Assembly (NCBI RefSeq): GCF_041817755.1
Contig: NZ_JBGYBX010000058.1
Location: 1 to 64,000, forward strand
Length of the DNA: 64,000 nt
Direction of reading: 5' to 3'
Source of the DNA: Glaesserella sp041817755
GTDB lineage: Bacteria > Pseudomonadota > Gammaproteobacteria > Enterobacterales > Pasteurellaceae
The notes below the pieces were generated by a model. The model saw only the letters and a program-made list of their open reading frames with translations, was not told the origin of the DNA and did not search any database. The translations under genes and the position numbers were made by a program. Shown in pieces: positions 34,637 through 44,751 of this stretch. The stretch's first letter is position 1; every line of letters begins with the position of its first letter.

Positions 34637-35623
34637 TTATGCGGTTTTAAAACAATAATGAATCCGATGGCGGTAAGTTTCTCCGGCTCGAGTAATACCG
34701 CCGATTTTCCACCATTCGGGGTGGTTCGGGGTATCAGGGAAAAACTCAGGTTCTAGGGCGACTCCTGCATAATCAGGATAGCTGCCGCCCGTCAAGTTAG
34801 GTTGTCCACCCAGCCAGTTGCCGGTATAAACTTGTAATGCAGGCTTGGTTGTGCGTAATTCAAGGGTAATTCCGCCCGCTGAAAGCGTCGCATCCGGTTG
34901 ACAAGCGGTCAGATCTTGGCAATGTTTTGCAAGTCTGAAAGCGTGATCGTAACCGCGCACGGCTTGCTGATCTGCATCAGTCAACAAGTCTTGCCCGATT
35001 TTCTTACGCTTGCGAAAATCAAAACTTGTACCTTCAACCGCTTTTAGCGGTGCATTCGGAATCCCGTTTGAGCCGACAGGCAGGTAATAATCTGCATTCA
35101 GTTGCAATTCATGTTGATGAATCGTCGGCGCATTTGAGAGGTTAAAATAGGCATGATTGGTGAAACAGAGCGGTGTATCTTGGTCGCTCTGCGCATTGAA
35201 TTCGATCTCAAGTTGATTACCGTTTAAGCGGTATTCTACCGTTGCATTTACTTCTCCGCCAAAGCCCTCTTCACCATTTGCAAATTTTTTGCTCAATCTG
35301 ACCGCTTGTAACGAGGCGGATTCTACTTGCCAGAGCTGTTTATCGGCGCCTAACTCCCCACCGTGTAAATTATTTTCGCCATTATTCCGAGCCAGTATGA
35401 ATTCTTTATCGTTTAAACGATAACACCCATTAGCGATACGGTTTGCGTAGCGTCCGACGGTTGCGCCGAAATAGGCGGTTTGTTTTTGCCAGCGTTCGGG
35501 TGTGGTGGTGACAAGGACTTCCCGCTGTTCATTCGGTAATTTTACAATACAAGAAAGCCAAGATGCACCAAAGTCAGATAGGGTGATTTTGAGATGATCG
35601 TTTTCGAGAGTGTAGAGTTGCAT
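34637..35623 (-). CDS. galM: Aldose 1-epimerase (mutarotase)
   Basis: 328 residues. The active-site His is in CFTNHAYFNL and the catalytic Glu in GVALEPEFFPDTPNH; GRYANRIANG is the substrate loop. It interconverts beta- and alpha-galactose, so galactose from LacZ can be used by GalK. Last gene of the gal part of the island, about 100 bases after galK with an inverted-repeat element in between. Confidence 0.95.
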   Translation of the reverse strand: MQLYTLENDHLKITLSDFGASWLSCIVKLPNEQREVLVTTTPERWQKQTAYFGATVGRYANRIANGCYRLNDKEFILARNNGENNLHGGELGADKQLWQVESASLQAVRLSKKFANGEEGFGGEVNATVEYRLNGNQLEIEFNAQSDQDTPLCFTNHAYFNLSNAPTIHQHELQLNADYYLPVGSNGIPNAPLKAVEGTSFDFRKRKKIGQDLLTDADQQAVRGYDHAFRLAKHCQDLTACQPDATLSAGGITLELRTTKPALQVYTGNWLGGQPNLTGGSYPDYAGVALEPEFFPDTPNHPEWWKIGGITRAGETYRHRIHYCFKTA

Positions 35624-35639
35624 AAAGATACCTTAACTT

Positions 35640-35712
35640 GTAGCCGGTGCGAGCGTCCCGCTCTTGCCGTAAACAATAGATAATAAGGCACGAGCGAGAG
35701 GCTCGCGCCGAC
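35640..35712. repeat. Inverted-repeat element between galM and galK
   Basis: TTGTAGCCGGTGCGAGCG at the left end is repeated in inverted form at the right end (TTTGTCGGCGCGAGCC read on the minus strand), each arm about 28-30 bases, around a short AT-rich centre. It looks like a REP or MITE-type insertion and contains no ORF. Confidence 0.6.
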
Positions 35713-35725
35713 AAATATTAAGAAA

Positions 35726-36880
35726 TTAAACCACTCTCACGCCATCACTTGCCGTACAAACATAGAAGGTTTCTTGAATACCAGTTTGCTTTTGGTAGTT
35801 ATCCGCAACGGATTTACGCAAGGTTTCTACTTTATCATCCGGTACGAGACAGACGATACAACCACCGAAACCGCCGCCCGTCATTCTTGCTCCGCCGTTT
35901 TTACCGATTGCCGCTTGAGCCAACTCGACAAGGTAGTCGATTTCCGGAATAGTGATTTCAAAATCATTCCGCATAGAGAGGTGGGATTCCGCCATTAATA
36001 CCCCGAGTTTTTGCATATTATTGGTTTTTAGCGCTTTGGCGGCATCTTGTACGCGTTGATTTTCGGTGATCACATGTTTTGCCCGTTTGTAGACCACTTC
36101 GCTGTATTCTCGTAGTTCGTCGGCACGTTCTTCCAATTTTTTAGGCGTGACATCACGTAGCGCTTTGACTTTAAAGAATTTCGCAGCGGCTTCACATTCT
36201 TTTCGACGGCTATTGTACTCACCGGTGACCAAGTCATGTTTTACGTTGGAGTTAATGATGGCAATAGCATATCCTTTCGGAACCCGTGTCGGGTTGATTT
36301 CAAGCGAACGGCAGTCAATCATGATAAGGTGTTCTTTTCTGCCTAATGCGGAGGTCAGCTGATCCATGTTACCGCATTTGGCACCGACGAATTGATTCTC
36401 CGCTTGTTGTCCGATCAGGGCAATTTCCGTTAACGTCAGCGGCAAGTCGCCCAGTACTTGGCAGGTTTTGCCGATAGAAATTTCAAGGGCGGCGGACGAG
36501 CTTAATCCCGACGACATCGGCACGTCACTGGTCATTGCAATGTCCGCACCTTGAATAAATTCAGGGCAACGTTCTTGAATATATTTCACCACACCGCGCA
36601 CATAGTTTTTCCATTTATCTTCGCTTTGCGGAATCTCTTTTTTAATATCAAAGGCATCGGTTTCGTTAATATCAATCGCATAGACACGCCACATGGAATC
36701 ATCACGTTTAGCAAAGCTCACTGCCATACCATAATTGATCGCACAAGGCATCACGAAACCGTCGTTATAATCGGTATGTTCACCGATAATGTTTACGCGC
36801 CCCGGGGCAAAAACCGTCTGCTGCGGGGCATAACCAAAATGTTGTTCAAATTGGGTTTGAGAGAGTTGGATTGGGCTCAT
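35726..36880 (-). CDS. galK: Galactokinase
   Basis: 384 residues with the GHMP kinase motifs in order: the galactokinase signature GRVNIIGEHTDYNDGFVMP (about 27-45), PMSSGLSSSAALE (phosphate loop), and MTGGGFGGCIV (motif 3). It phosphorylates alpha-galactose at C1. Between galT and galM in the island. Lengths and motifs are normal. Confidence 0.97.
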   Translation of the reverse strand: MSPIQLSQTQFEQHFGYAPQQTVFAPGRVNIIGEHTDYNDGFVMPCAINYGMAVSFAKRDDSMWRVYAIDINETDAFDIKKEIPQSEDKWKNYVRGVVKYIQERCPEFIQGADIAMTSDVPMSSGLSSSAALEISIGKTCQVLGDLPLTLTEIALIGQQAENQFVGAKCGNMDQLTSALGRKEHLIMIDCRSLEINPTRVPKGYAIAIINSNVKHDLVTGEYNSRRKECEAAAKFFKVKALRDVTPKKLEERADELREYSEVVYKRAKHVITENQRVQDAAKALKTNNMQKLGVLMAESHLSMRNDFEITIPEIDYLVELAQAAIGKNGGARMTGGGFGGCIVCLVPDDKVETLRKSVADNYQKQTGIQETFYVCTASDGVRVV

Positions 36881-36906
36881 TGTTATCTTCCTTTGTTATT
36901 TTTTAT

Positions 36907-36933
36907 GTAGGGGCGAACCGATGTGTTCGCCCC
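36907..36933. repeat. GTAGGGGCGAAC palindrome between galT and galK
   Basis: GTAGGGGCGAAC-CGATGT-GTTCGCCCC; nine-pair stem, six-base loop. No T-run on the coding strand, so not an obvious terminator. Confidence 0.6.
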
Positions 36934-36939
36934 ATTCAA

Positions 36940-37992
36940 TTATCTTTGTTTATAATGAACATCTTCACTCACCGCTCTTAACTTCTCGGCGGCTTGCTCC
37001 GGGGTTAAATCCCGTTGGGCTTCGGCTAACATTTCATAACCGACCATAAATTTCCGTACAGTTGCCGAGCGGAGTAGTGGCGGATAGAAATAAGCATGGA
37101 GTTGCCAATGTTCAATATCTTGCCCGTCTTTAAAGAACGGGGCAAAATGCCAGCCCATTGAATACGGGAAGGCACATTCAAACAGATTGTCATAACGGCA
37201 GGTCAGCTTTTTAATCGCTAAAGCTAAATCGTCTTTTTCGGCTTCGCTCAGCTCATTCATTCGTTTTACATGGCGTTTTGGCATCAAAATTGTTTCATAA
37301 GGCCACGCCGCCCAATAAGGCACCACAGCAAGCCAATGCTCTGTTTCCGTGACAGTACGCGTGCCGTCTTTTAATTCGGCTTGAACATAATCTACCAATA
37401 AATTTGAACCGTATTGTTCATAGTAACGACGTAAGTTTTTATCCTTGGTTGCAATTTCATTAGGTAAAAATGAGTTCGCCCAAATTTGCCCGTGTGGGTG
37501 TGGTTGTGAGCAACCCATCATCGCCCCTTTATTTTCAAAGGCTTGAACCCACAGATAATCTTTACCTAGTTCTTCTAATTGAGCATTCCACGTATCCACC
37601 ACACCACGAATTTTTTCCACAGGCAATTCAGGGAGCGTTTTACTATGATCAGGCGAAAAACAAATCACCCTAGCCAAACCTCGCACTCCCTGAATTTTAA
37701 ACAACGGATTATCAGATGGTGGTGCGTCAGGCGTATCGGGCATTAATGCCGCAAAATCGTTGTTAAAAACATAAGTGCCTTGATAATTCGGGTTTACATC
37801 GCCTGAAACACGGGTATTCGTCGGGCAAAGAAAGCACTTTTCATCATAGCTTGGCAGCTGTTCAACCGCCGCTTTATCCACCTGACCGCTCCACGGACGT
37901 TTCGCCCGATGGGGCGAAACCAAAATCCATTCGTCTTTCAACGGGTTATAACGGCGGTGCGGGTGATCATGTATCGCAAATTGTTCGCTCAT
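36940..37992 (-). CDS. galT: Galactose-1-phosphate uridylyltransferase
   Basis: 350 residues. The HxH active site is in GCSQPHPHGQIWA (about 160-172), where the middle His is uridylylated, and the zinc-site Cys pair is in CFLCPTNTRVSGDVNP. It exchanges UDP between glucose and galactose-1-phosphate. Upstream of galK, downstream of lacZ on the same strand. AGGAGG precedes the ATG. Confidence 0.97.
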   Translation of the reverse strand: MSEQFAIHDHPHRRYNPLKDEWILVSPHRAKRPWSGQVDKAAVEQLPSYDEKCFLCPTNTRVSGDVNPNYQGTYVFNNDFAALMPDTPDAPPSDNPLFKIQGVRGLARVICFSPDHSKTLPELPVEKIRGVVDTWNAQLEELGKDYLWVQAFENKGAMMGCSQPHPHGQIWANSFLPNEIATKDKNLRRYYEQYGSNLLVDYVQAELKDGTRTVTETEHWLAVVPYWAAWPYETILMPKRHVKRMNELSEAEKDDLALAIKKLTCRYDNLFECAFPYSMGWHFAPFFKDGQDIEHWQLHAYFYPPLLRSATVRKFMVGYEMLAEAQRDLTPEQAAEKLRAVSEDVHYKQR

Positions 37993-38062
37993 TATGTATT
38001 CCTCCTAGCCGTAATAGTATAGTTAAATTCTAAAATTCGTTCTATGACGTGGCTCACAAAAA

Positions 38063-41000
38063 TCATTTCGGAATCAATTCAATGGCGAAACGGCACGAAA
38101 AAGCGCAGTCGTTGAATCTATACTGCGGTTTCAACTTCGGACCACACGAGTTGGAACCGATTCCGCTCATGTTATAGTCGATACATAAAATATCATAAGA
38201 TGAGGCTACCAATTGATATGCATGGGTTTTCTCGGTCAATTCTTCTTGCATATAAGGTGAAATATTAAAGCTAAAACCGCGATCGCTTGAAATCAACATG
38301 TTCTGTGTTTTCACATAGTGGCAACCGAAGTGGCTACCGTTTTCTTGCGGTTTTAAGTAATCCGTGTGGTTTTGTGCGGCGGTTGTCGTATATCGCCCTA
38401 CCTGCGTCGCGTGATGTTTGTCGATATAACTTTCACCCTCACCGTAGCCGAAATATTCAATCGGTTGAGTCTGTTTCTCAAGGAAAAAACGTAACCCGAA
38501 GCGTGGCAAATACGGCAGTTCGGGGGATTTTTCCCCGTGAATGATTACGTCTAATTTTCCGTTATGATGTAAACGATATGTCACATCTAATGCCAATATT
38601 TTGGCTTTGGATACGGCAATGATGCCACATAGCGCATGAATGTCTACACCTTGTGCATGTCGGGTGACTTGAGTTTGGTAAGCACGCGTATAGGCGCGGT
38701 TATAACCTGCATTCGCCCAAAATTCCCGAATCAAACGGTCGTTATCCGTCGGCGCCCGCCAAATATTAAAATCCAACGGCTGTTGAATAAGGTCTTGATG
38801 ATCCCGTTTGATTCGGCTGAAAATCCCTTTGTTTTTATCAAATTCAAAATACAAGCGGTCGGATTTGATGAAAATTTTGCAATTATTTTCCGTGACATCA
38901 AAGCGTTGTTGAGGGAAATGCGTTTCAGGCTTCACTAACACGTCTTCATTAAAGACAATTTGATCAAAGCCTAAGCTATCACCGACTTGGATAAATTCGC
39001 TTGCTCGGCGGGCAAGGTAAGTTAAGGTTAGAACAGTCAGCTTTCCCTTGTTGATCGGCAAGCTTAACGGAAGTTGTACGGTTTGATGAGGGGCGCAATC
39101 AACCTCAAGCGTGCCTTGCGAGGTCACTTCGCCGTTTTCACTGAATTGATAATGAACGGATAGTACCTCTGCAAGCGGTGTGAAATCCAAATAATTTTGC
39201 AATTCAATCTGATGACCGACAAGCTTCGCCCGTGCAGGACGGTTGATATTTTTGAGTTCTAGCAGGTTGCTGTGCGGGATACGTTCTGCCGACACCAAGC
39301 CGTCGGCACAGAAATTGCCGTCGTGAGGATATTCGCCGAAATCACCGCCGTAGCCTAACTTACCCGAACCGTCGGGCAGATAAGGCGTATGGTCGCACCA
39401 TTCCCAAATGAAGCCGCCGCAGGCATGTTCATATTTCTCAAAAACTTGGAAGTAGTCTTCCAAATCCCCATTGGAATTCCCCATGGCATGACTATATTCG
39501 CATAACAGAAACGGCTTGGTTTGCGGCTGCTGGCAGTAGCGTGCTACATCTTCAGGGCTGCCGTACATTTCGCTGTAAAAATCAAGGGGCATTAAATCGT
39601 TTTGATGTTGTGAATGTTGATAAATCGAGCTTTCATAATGCACCAAGCGGCTTGGATCACGCTGTTTAATCCATTGCGCCGCCGCTTCAAAATTTTCACC
39701 GTAACCGCTTTCGTTACCGAGCGACCAAATCACGACGGAGGTGCGGTTTTTATCCCGTTCAACATTGGCATAAGTGCGGTCTAAAATCGCCTGTTTGAAT
39801 TGCGGATCGCGGGCAAAGTAGCAGAAATTATCGATCGCTTTTTGGCGGATCCGTTCGTGTTCACAAATCTGTGAATGGTTTAAAAAGATACTCTGCTCAG
39901 GGGTACTGACATACAGCATACTCGCGCCGTGGCTTTCAATGTCGCTTTCGCTGATCAGATAAAAGCCGTATTGATCGCACAATTCGCTAAACCATGGTGA
40001 ATTGGGGTAATGCGCCGTTCTAATCGCATTAATGTTATGTTGTTTCATCAGGGCTAAATCTTGGAGTGCTTGCGCACGGCTGATGGCGTAACCGGTTTTC
40101 GGATCGCTGTCATGTCGGTTGACGCCACGGAATTTGATCGGTTGTCCGTTAAGACGCAGCACGCCGCGCTCAATGTGAATGTGTCTGAAGCCGATTTTTT
40201 GTTCGATGATTTCTTCTTCCGTGATTAGGTGTAACCGATAAAGCTGCGGTTGTTCGGCATTCCATAATTGCACATTATTCAGCGTGACTGAAAAATACGT
40301 TCCTTGCTCGCGACAAATTAACGTACCGTTTGGGGCGAACAGTTGGTATTCAATCGATTTGGGCGTTTGTGCAAATTGGCATTCCACCGTGAGCTCTGCG
40401 GTATGTAAATCATCGGACAAAGCGGTGCGGACGAAGAAATCTTGCAGGTAATTTTGCTCCCGCTCGAGCAGATAGACATCTCTGAAAATTCCCGACATTC
40501 TGAATTTGTCTTGATCTTCCAAATAGCTGCCGTCGCACCATTTCAGGACAAAAACGATAAGATGGTTTTCGCCTTCATATAAGAAATCCGTCACATCAAA
40601 CTCGTTGGTACTGTGGCTGACTTGCCCGTAGCCGACAAATTGTTGATTGAGGTACACGTACAAACAGGAATCCACGCCTTCAAAGTTCAGCAGGTAACGT
40701 TTGCTGTTGTTCTTCTTCAACTCAAAAATGCGACGATAAACGCCGCACGGATTTTCAATCGGCACATAAGGCGGATCAAACGGGAAAGGGTAGTTGATAT
40801 TGGTGTAATGATGGTGATCAAATCCATGGTTTTGCCAATTTGACGGTACGGGAATACGATGTGCAAAGGGGATTTCCGCCAATTGTGTCGGAAGAGATTG
40901 ATAACCAGCATAGTAGTGAAAATCCCAATCACCGTTCAGATTGAGGAAATACTGTGACGATTCGCGTTCGATTTGACACGCCGTTTGCCCCTTTGCAAAA

Positions 41001-41077
41001 GGAATAAAATAAGCGTGATGGGGCTGCGTATTAAGGTGCAACACGGCAGGGTTTTGAAAATAATCGGCGAATAGCAT
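38063..41077 (-). CDS. lacZ: Beta-galactosidase, glycoside hydrolase family 2
   Basis: 1004 residues from the ATG at 41077, preceded by AAAGGAGG; the open frame from 41107 lacks a site. Domain order is that of LacZ: sugar-binding jelly roll, Ig-like, TIM barrel, Ig-like, C-terminal super-sandwich (Bgal small chain). The acid/base Glu lies in SLGNESGYG and the nucleophile Glu in LLCEYSHAMGNSNG. It splits lactose and other beta-galactosides. Its place beside an alpha-galactosidase in one run is notable. Confidence 0.96.
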   Translation of the reverse strand: MLFADYFQNPAVLHLNTQPHHAYFIPFAKGQTACQIERESSQYFLNLNGDWDFHYYAGYQSLPTQLAEIPFAHRIPVPSNWQNHGFDHHHYTNINYPFPFDPPYVPIENPCGVYRRIFELKKNNSKRYLLNFEGVDSCLYVYLNQQFVGYGQVSHSTNEFDVTDFLYEGENHLIVFVLKWCDGSYLEDQDKFRMSGIFRDVYLLEREQNYLQDFFVRTALSDDLHTAELTVECQFAQTPKSIEYQLFAPNGTLICREQGTYFSVTLNNVQLWNAEQPQLYRLHLITEEEIIEQKIGFRHIHIERGVLRLNGQPIKFRGVNRHDSDPKTGYAISRAQALQDLALMKQHNINAIRTAHYPNSPWFSELCDQYGFYLISESDIESHGASMLYVSTPEQSIFLNHSQICEHERIRQKAIDNFCYFARDPQFKQAILDRTYANVERDKNRTSVVIWSLGNESGYGENFEAAAQWIKQRDPSRLVHYESSIYQHSQHQNDLMPLDFYSEMYGSPEDVARYCQQPQTKPFLLCEYSHAMGNSNGDLEDYFQVFEKYEHACGGFIWEWCDHTPYLPDGSGKLGYGGDFGEYPHDGNFCADGLVSAERIPHSNLLELKNINRPARAKLVGHQIELQNYLDFTPLAEVLSVHYQFSENGEVTSQGTLEVDCAPHQTVQLPLSLPINKGKLTVLTLTYLARRASEFIQVGDSLGFDQIVFNEDVLVKPETHFPQQRFDVTENNCKIFIKSDRLYFEFDKNKGIFSRIKRDHQDLIQQPLDFNIWRAPTDNDRLIREFWANAGYNRAYTRAYQTQVTRHAQGVDIHALCGIIAVSKAKILALDVTYRLHHNGKLDVIIHGEKSPELPYLPRFGLRFFLEKQTQPIEYFGYGEGESYIDKHHATQVGRYTTTAAQNHTDYLKPQENGSHFGCHYVKTQNMLISSDRGFSFNISPYMQEELTEKTHAYQLVASSYDILCIDYNMSGIGSNSCGPKLKPQYRFNDCAFSCRFAIELIPK

Positions 41078-41156
41078 AATGCCTCCTTTTATTATTCGAT
41101 AGAACAAGCGGTAAGATTGCGGTTAAATTTTGCAAATAGCTTACCGCGGATGTCAG

Positions 41157-43295
41157 TTACACACGTTGGAATCGAAGCAACAGGGCGCTTGCCGGATCGA
41201 GGTTCGGCAGAACCAGTCCCAAGGTTGCCAGCCAGCTTCCGTTTATGATTACCGGTTCTCCCGCAATGACTTTTGTCATCCATTCGGGCAGTTTTTTCAT
41301 TAAGTGACCGAATTTTCCTTCTTGATAGTTACGCGGCATATCTAACAGTTGTACCGCATAATTTGCCTCATCCAGATAAGGCACACGGAGCAGTTCCTGT
41401 TGCAAATAATCCGACATGGCAAGTTGGCTGATTAAAACCACCGCCTGCGATTTGTCTTTACTGACAACACCGTTAATCAATGACGCGGGGTCTTTGCGAT
41501 CCAAGCGGAACACGTCACCGCTGTGCAATAGATCACGCAGTTGTTTGTGTAATGCAATGTATTTACGGAAACTTTGGCGTTCGGCTTCTCCTTCTTTCAC
41601 CGGATCCAGTTCGACCCCCATATGACCGAAGAGCGCCGTTAGCCCCCGAAAACCGGCATCCAGTTTACGATAGGTCGTGTGGCAATGGAAGCCACCGATA
41701 TGAGCGCCCATGATTTCAGGCGGATAAAAGTAGCTCATGCCCCGTTGAATGACTTGACGTTCCAACGCATCATTGTCATCAGAGGTCCAAAAGCGCTGAG
41801 CGCGTTTTAATATTTCATAGTCGATTCGTCCGCCGCCGGATGCGCAGGCTTCAAACTCGATATGAGGATATTTTTGACAAAGCACATCGCATAATCGATA
41901 TAAGGCTTCCGTTTGTTTGGTGACGGAGGCTTGACCGTGATGTGCACCTTGTACGATTCGACGGTTCATGTCCCATTTGATGTAGTCGATGTCGTGATTA
42001 CCGAGCAGCCAATCCATGCGTTCGACAAGATAATCAAATACGTCGGGATGACATAAATCTAAGACATTTTGATTGCGCTCTTCAGGTTGATCATAGCCCT
42101 CGATTTGAAGCATCCAGTCGGGATGTTGACGGTAAAGGCGGCTGTTTTTATTGATCATTTCCAACTCAACCCAAATCCCGAATTGCATGCCCAATGCTTT
42201 GACTTCACGGATAATCGGCGTTAAGCCGTTTGGGTATTTATTTTCATCGAGATACCAATCTCCCAAACCGCCAAAATCATCGTTACGACCGATAAACCAA
42301 CCATCGTCAATGATAAAACGTTCCACCCCCATTTCTGCGGCGGCTCTTGCCATGGCGATAATATGATTTGGTTGATGATCGAAATACACGCCTTCCCAAA
42401 TATTGAGATGAACAGGGCGCGTTTGTTGTTTCGGAAAGCGCACGATATGTTCACGGAGATATTGATGGAATTGTCGGCTCATCCCGTTTAATCCGTTGTC
42501 TGAAAAAGTGGTATATACCCAAGGTGTCGCGATTTCTTCATTCCGTTTAAGTTGAATTTCACCGGGGAAGTAAAGCGCCTCCAGCTGTACCGTACGGCGA
42601 CCGCGAATATCAATATCGGCACGTATACGATGGTTACCGCTCCAAGCAAGGTGGAAACCCCATACTTGACCGCTTTGCTCTTTAAAACCGGATTCGCCGA
42701 TCATGATATTCGGCGGATATTCGTGGGAAGTGCGTCCGACACGGTTTTCTTGAATAAACCCGCCGTGCTTTAAGGTTTGTCGGTTGAGTTGAAATTCTCG
42801 CACCCAACGTCCGTAGAAACTGCATACCTCGTCGGCATATTCCGGTAAGGGTAGTGTGACGGCCAAACGGTTTACCGTGAAGTTTTCCGCTTTGAGGTTA
42901 CGCAGTTTGTTACGGGTTTTGAGTACGGAGGTTTTTTCATCCAGTTCAAATTCACTGATAAATTCCAAACCGGCGAGTTCATCCACGCTTCGAATAATTA
43001 CGGTTTGATGATGTTGTTCGACATGAGTTTGATTAAATACAGGCGCCCAATCTTGCCCGTTACGATGACCTTCTATACTGCTGGACTCAAAATAACCCCG
43101 TCCGTTTTCACAGGCAAGCGATACCGGAACCGAAATATCCAATCCGCCGTTTGTAACACCGGGTTCCAACCCGATAACGCTTTCGGGGACGAATTGATTC
43201 AGACGTGCCCCCCAATGAATGATACGCGGATTGGTGTCGGTGACTAAAATCAGATCATTTTTTTGACTGGTTAAACGAATAACTTGATTCATCAT
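41157..43295 (-). CDS. rafA: Alpha-galactosidase, glycoside hydrolase family 36
   Basis: 712 residues, the size of RafA-type GH36 enzymes. An N-terminal beta-sandwich domain (to about 300) precedes the barrel, with FIIDDGWF, the nucleophile Asp in YIKWDMNR, ACASGGGRID and the acid/base Asp in FWTSDDNDALERQ. It removes alpha-1,6-galactose from raffinose, melibiose or stachyose in the cytoplasm. It lies 30 bases downstream of the permease gene. The symbol reflects family resemblance, not proven substrate. Confidence 0.9.
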   Translation of the reverse strand: MMNQVIRLTSQKNDLILVTDTNPRIIHWGARLNQFVPESVIGLEPGVTNGGLDISVPVSLACENGRGYFESSSIEGHRNGQDWAPVFNQTHVEQHHQTVIIRSVDELAGLEFISEFELDEKTSVLKTRNKLRNLKAENFTVNRLAVTLPLPEYADEVCSFYGRWVREFQLNRQTLKHGGFIQENRVGRTSHEYPPNIMIGESGFKEQSGQVWGFHLAWSGNHRIRADIDIRGRRTVQLEALYFPGEIQLKRNEEIATPWVYTTFSDNGLNGMSRQFHQYLREHIVRFPKQQTRPVHLNIWEGVYFDHQPNHIIAMARAAAEMGVERFIIDDGWFIGRNDDFGGLGDWYLDENKYPNGLTPIIREVKALGMQFGIWVELEMINKNSRLYRQHPDWMLQIEGYDQPEERNQNVLDLCHPDVFDYLVERMDWLLGNHDIDYIKWDMNRRIVQGAHHGQASVTKQTEALYRLCDVLCQKYPHIEFEACASGGGRIDYEILKRAQRFWTSDDNDALERQVIQRGMSYFYPPEIMGAHIGGFHCHTTYRKLDAGFRGLTALFGHMGVELDPVKEGEAERQSFRKYIALHKQLRDLLHSGDVFRLDRKDPASLINGVVSKDKSQAVVLISQLAMSDYLQQELLRVPYLDEANYAVQLLDMPRNYQEGKFGHLMKKLPEWMTKVIAGEPVIINGSWLATLGLVLPNLDPASALLLRFQRV

Positions 43296-43325
43296 ATATT
43301 CCTCTCAATGTGTCAGTGTGAAGCA

Positions 43326-44612
43326 TTAAATACCGTGAACGTTCCGTTTTTGGAGTTGATAGCGCTCGCTAATCGACATTTTGCCCGTAAGAGTAAAAAT
43401 AGACAGTACGGTAAAGGCAAGGGCAATACAGCCCAAGATAAAATAAGTGTCTTGGTAGCCGAATTTGTCATACCAACTGCCGACGATGGAAGAGGCGAGC
43501 ATATTGCCGACCTGTTTAACGAATTGGCAAGCCACCATGTAAATCGTGGCGGAAAAGTGGACTTCAAATACATTGGCAATGTATTTGAATAAACCGACGA
43601 GATAGAAGGGAACCTCAAACATATGTAATGTTTTTAATACAACGACATGCCACGCTTCCGTTGCGAAGGAAGAGCCGATAATGCGGATGGTCATAATAAA
43701 GCCGGCAATCAGTAACGCATTTTTGGCACCGATACGGTTAATTAGAAGCGGAACAAAGAACATGATCGCAGCATTCAGTAGTTCCCCCATGGTGGTCACG
43801 TAGCCGAACATTTCAATGCCTTTCTCTTTGGAATCAAAGAAGGTATTGAAGAAATTACCGAATTGTTGGTCAAATATATCGTAAGTACAGGCAACTCCGA
43901 CGACATACCCAAGTAGCGCCCAAAATCGCGGCAGCTTCAATAATGCAGCGGCTTGTTTCAAACTAACCGGATTTTTATTGGCGCCGAGCTGAGAAACAAC
44001 GCTTGCCGTGGAGTTTTGTTCAGGTTTTGCCAGTGCAACCAGCACCAATAAAAATAAGGAAGCGGCTGATCCTAACCAAAATACCGAGTCGGGATGTTTG
44101 CTGTACATGATCCCCGCAATAGAGGCACAAATTCCCCAACCGAACATACCGAACATTCTTGCCCGTCCGTATTCGAAGTTGCTCTGACGGCTGACCCGTT
44201 CGACGTAAGCCTCTGAGGCGCCCGCTCCGCCGGAAAAGACGAATCCCATATAGATACCGCCTGAGATGGCGCCTAACCAAATATTGGTTTTCAATAACGG
44301 TGCAAAGATGTAAATAAAGAACGGTGCATAAAACACGAGGGTCAGTGCAACCGCCCAAAGCATGTGCTTTTTCACCCCCAACTTGTCGGTAACATAGCCG
44401 AAAACCGGTTGAAAGCAGAGGGCAAAAAACGACATGGATGCAAATACAATGCCGCGCTCTTCTCCCGTCAGTCCGTTGATATCACCAAGCCAAATTCCTA
44501 AAAACGGATAGCATGTCGCCATAATGAAAAAGTAAGTAAAAAAGTAAGCGCTAAACACCCAATAGTTACGATTTTTTAGGTAATAGGCTTGATGTGGATT
44601 GACTGTTTGCAT
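43326..44612 (-). CDS. LacY/RafB-family galactoside:proton symporter
   Basis: 428 residues, 12 membrane spans, closely matching LacY. YYLKNRNYWVFSAYFFTYFF is the first span; the sugar-binding Glu and Arg lie in ASEAYVERVSR and FEYGRARMFG, and the proton-path residues in TIRIIGSSFAT and LKTLHMFEVPF. GAGG five bases before 44612 sets this start; an upstream ATG at 44630 has none. It may carry lactose, melibiose or raffinose; specificity cannot be read. First gene of the island operon. Confidence 0.92.
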   Translation of the reverse strand: MQTVNPHQAYYLKNRNYWVFSAYFFTYFFIMATCYPFLGIWLGDINGLTGEERGIVFASMSFFALCFQPVFGYVTDKLGVKKHMLWAVALTLVFYAPFFIYIFAPLLKTNIWLGAISGGIYMGFVFSGGAGASEAYVERVSRQSNFEYGRARMFGMFGWGICASIAGIMYSKHPDSVFWLGSAASLFLLVLVALAKPEQNSTASVVSQLGANKNPVSLKQAAALLKLPRFWALLGYVVGVACTYDIFDQQFGNFFNTFFDSKEKGIEMFGYVTTMGELLNAAIMFFVPLLINRIGAKNALLIAGFIMTIRIIGSSFATEAWHVVVLKTLHMFEVPFYLVGLFKYIANVFEVHFSATIYMVACQFVKQVGNMLASSIVGSWYDKFGYQDTYFILGCIALAFTVLSIFTLTGKMSISERYQLQKRNVHGI

Positions 44613-44648
44613 ATAAACCTCGACTGGCATGATTAAACTTTGTTCATT

Positions 44649-44664
44649 ATGTTAACGTTATCAT
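44649..44664. promoter_or_regulatory. LacI-family operator candidate O1
   Basis: ATGTTAACGTTATCAT, symmetric at 14 of 16 positions, centre 44656.5. It overlaps the region between a probable -10 (CATAAT on the minus strand, 44646-44651) and -35 of the permease promoter. Confidence 0.65.
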
Positions 44665-44692
44665 TTTTATGATCAAGCGGGTAAATGCTAAA

Positions 44693-44712
44693 AATGTGAT
44701 GCACATCACAAT
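44693..44712. promoter_or_regulatory. CRP site, permease promoter
   Basis: AATGTGATGCACATCACAAT has the perfect core TGTGA-N6-TCACA, centre 44702.5. This is about 62 bases upstream of the start point predicted from CATAAT, the class I position. Confidence 0.85.
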
Positions 44713-44728
44713 TTTTAACGTTAACATT
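44713..44728. promoter_or_regulatory. LacI-family operator candidate O2
   Basis: TTTTAACGTTAACATT, centre 44719.5; on the minus strand it reads ATGTTAACGTTA, identical to 12 bases of O1. The O1-O2 distance is 63 bp, six helical turns, with the CRP site between. Confidence 0.6.
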
Positions 44729-44735
44729 TCATTTT

Positions 44736-44751
44736 TGTGATCAAGATCTCA
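44736..44751. promoter_or_regulatory. Second CRP site candidate
   Basis: TGTGATCAAGATCTCA matches TGTGA-N6-TCACA at nine of ten core bases, centre 44743.5, 41 bases from the first CRP site. It may serve the divergent regulator gene. Confidence 0.55.
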
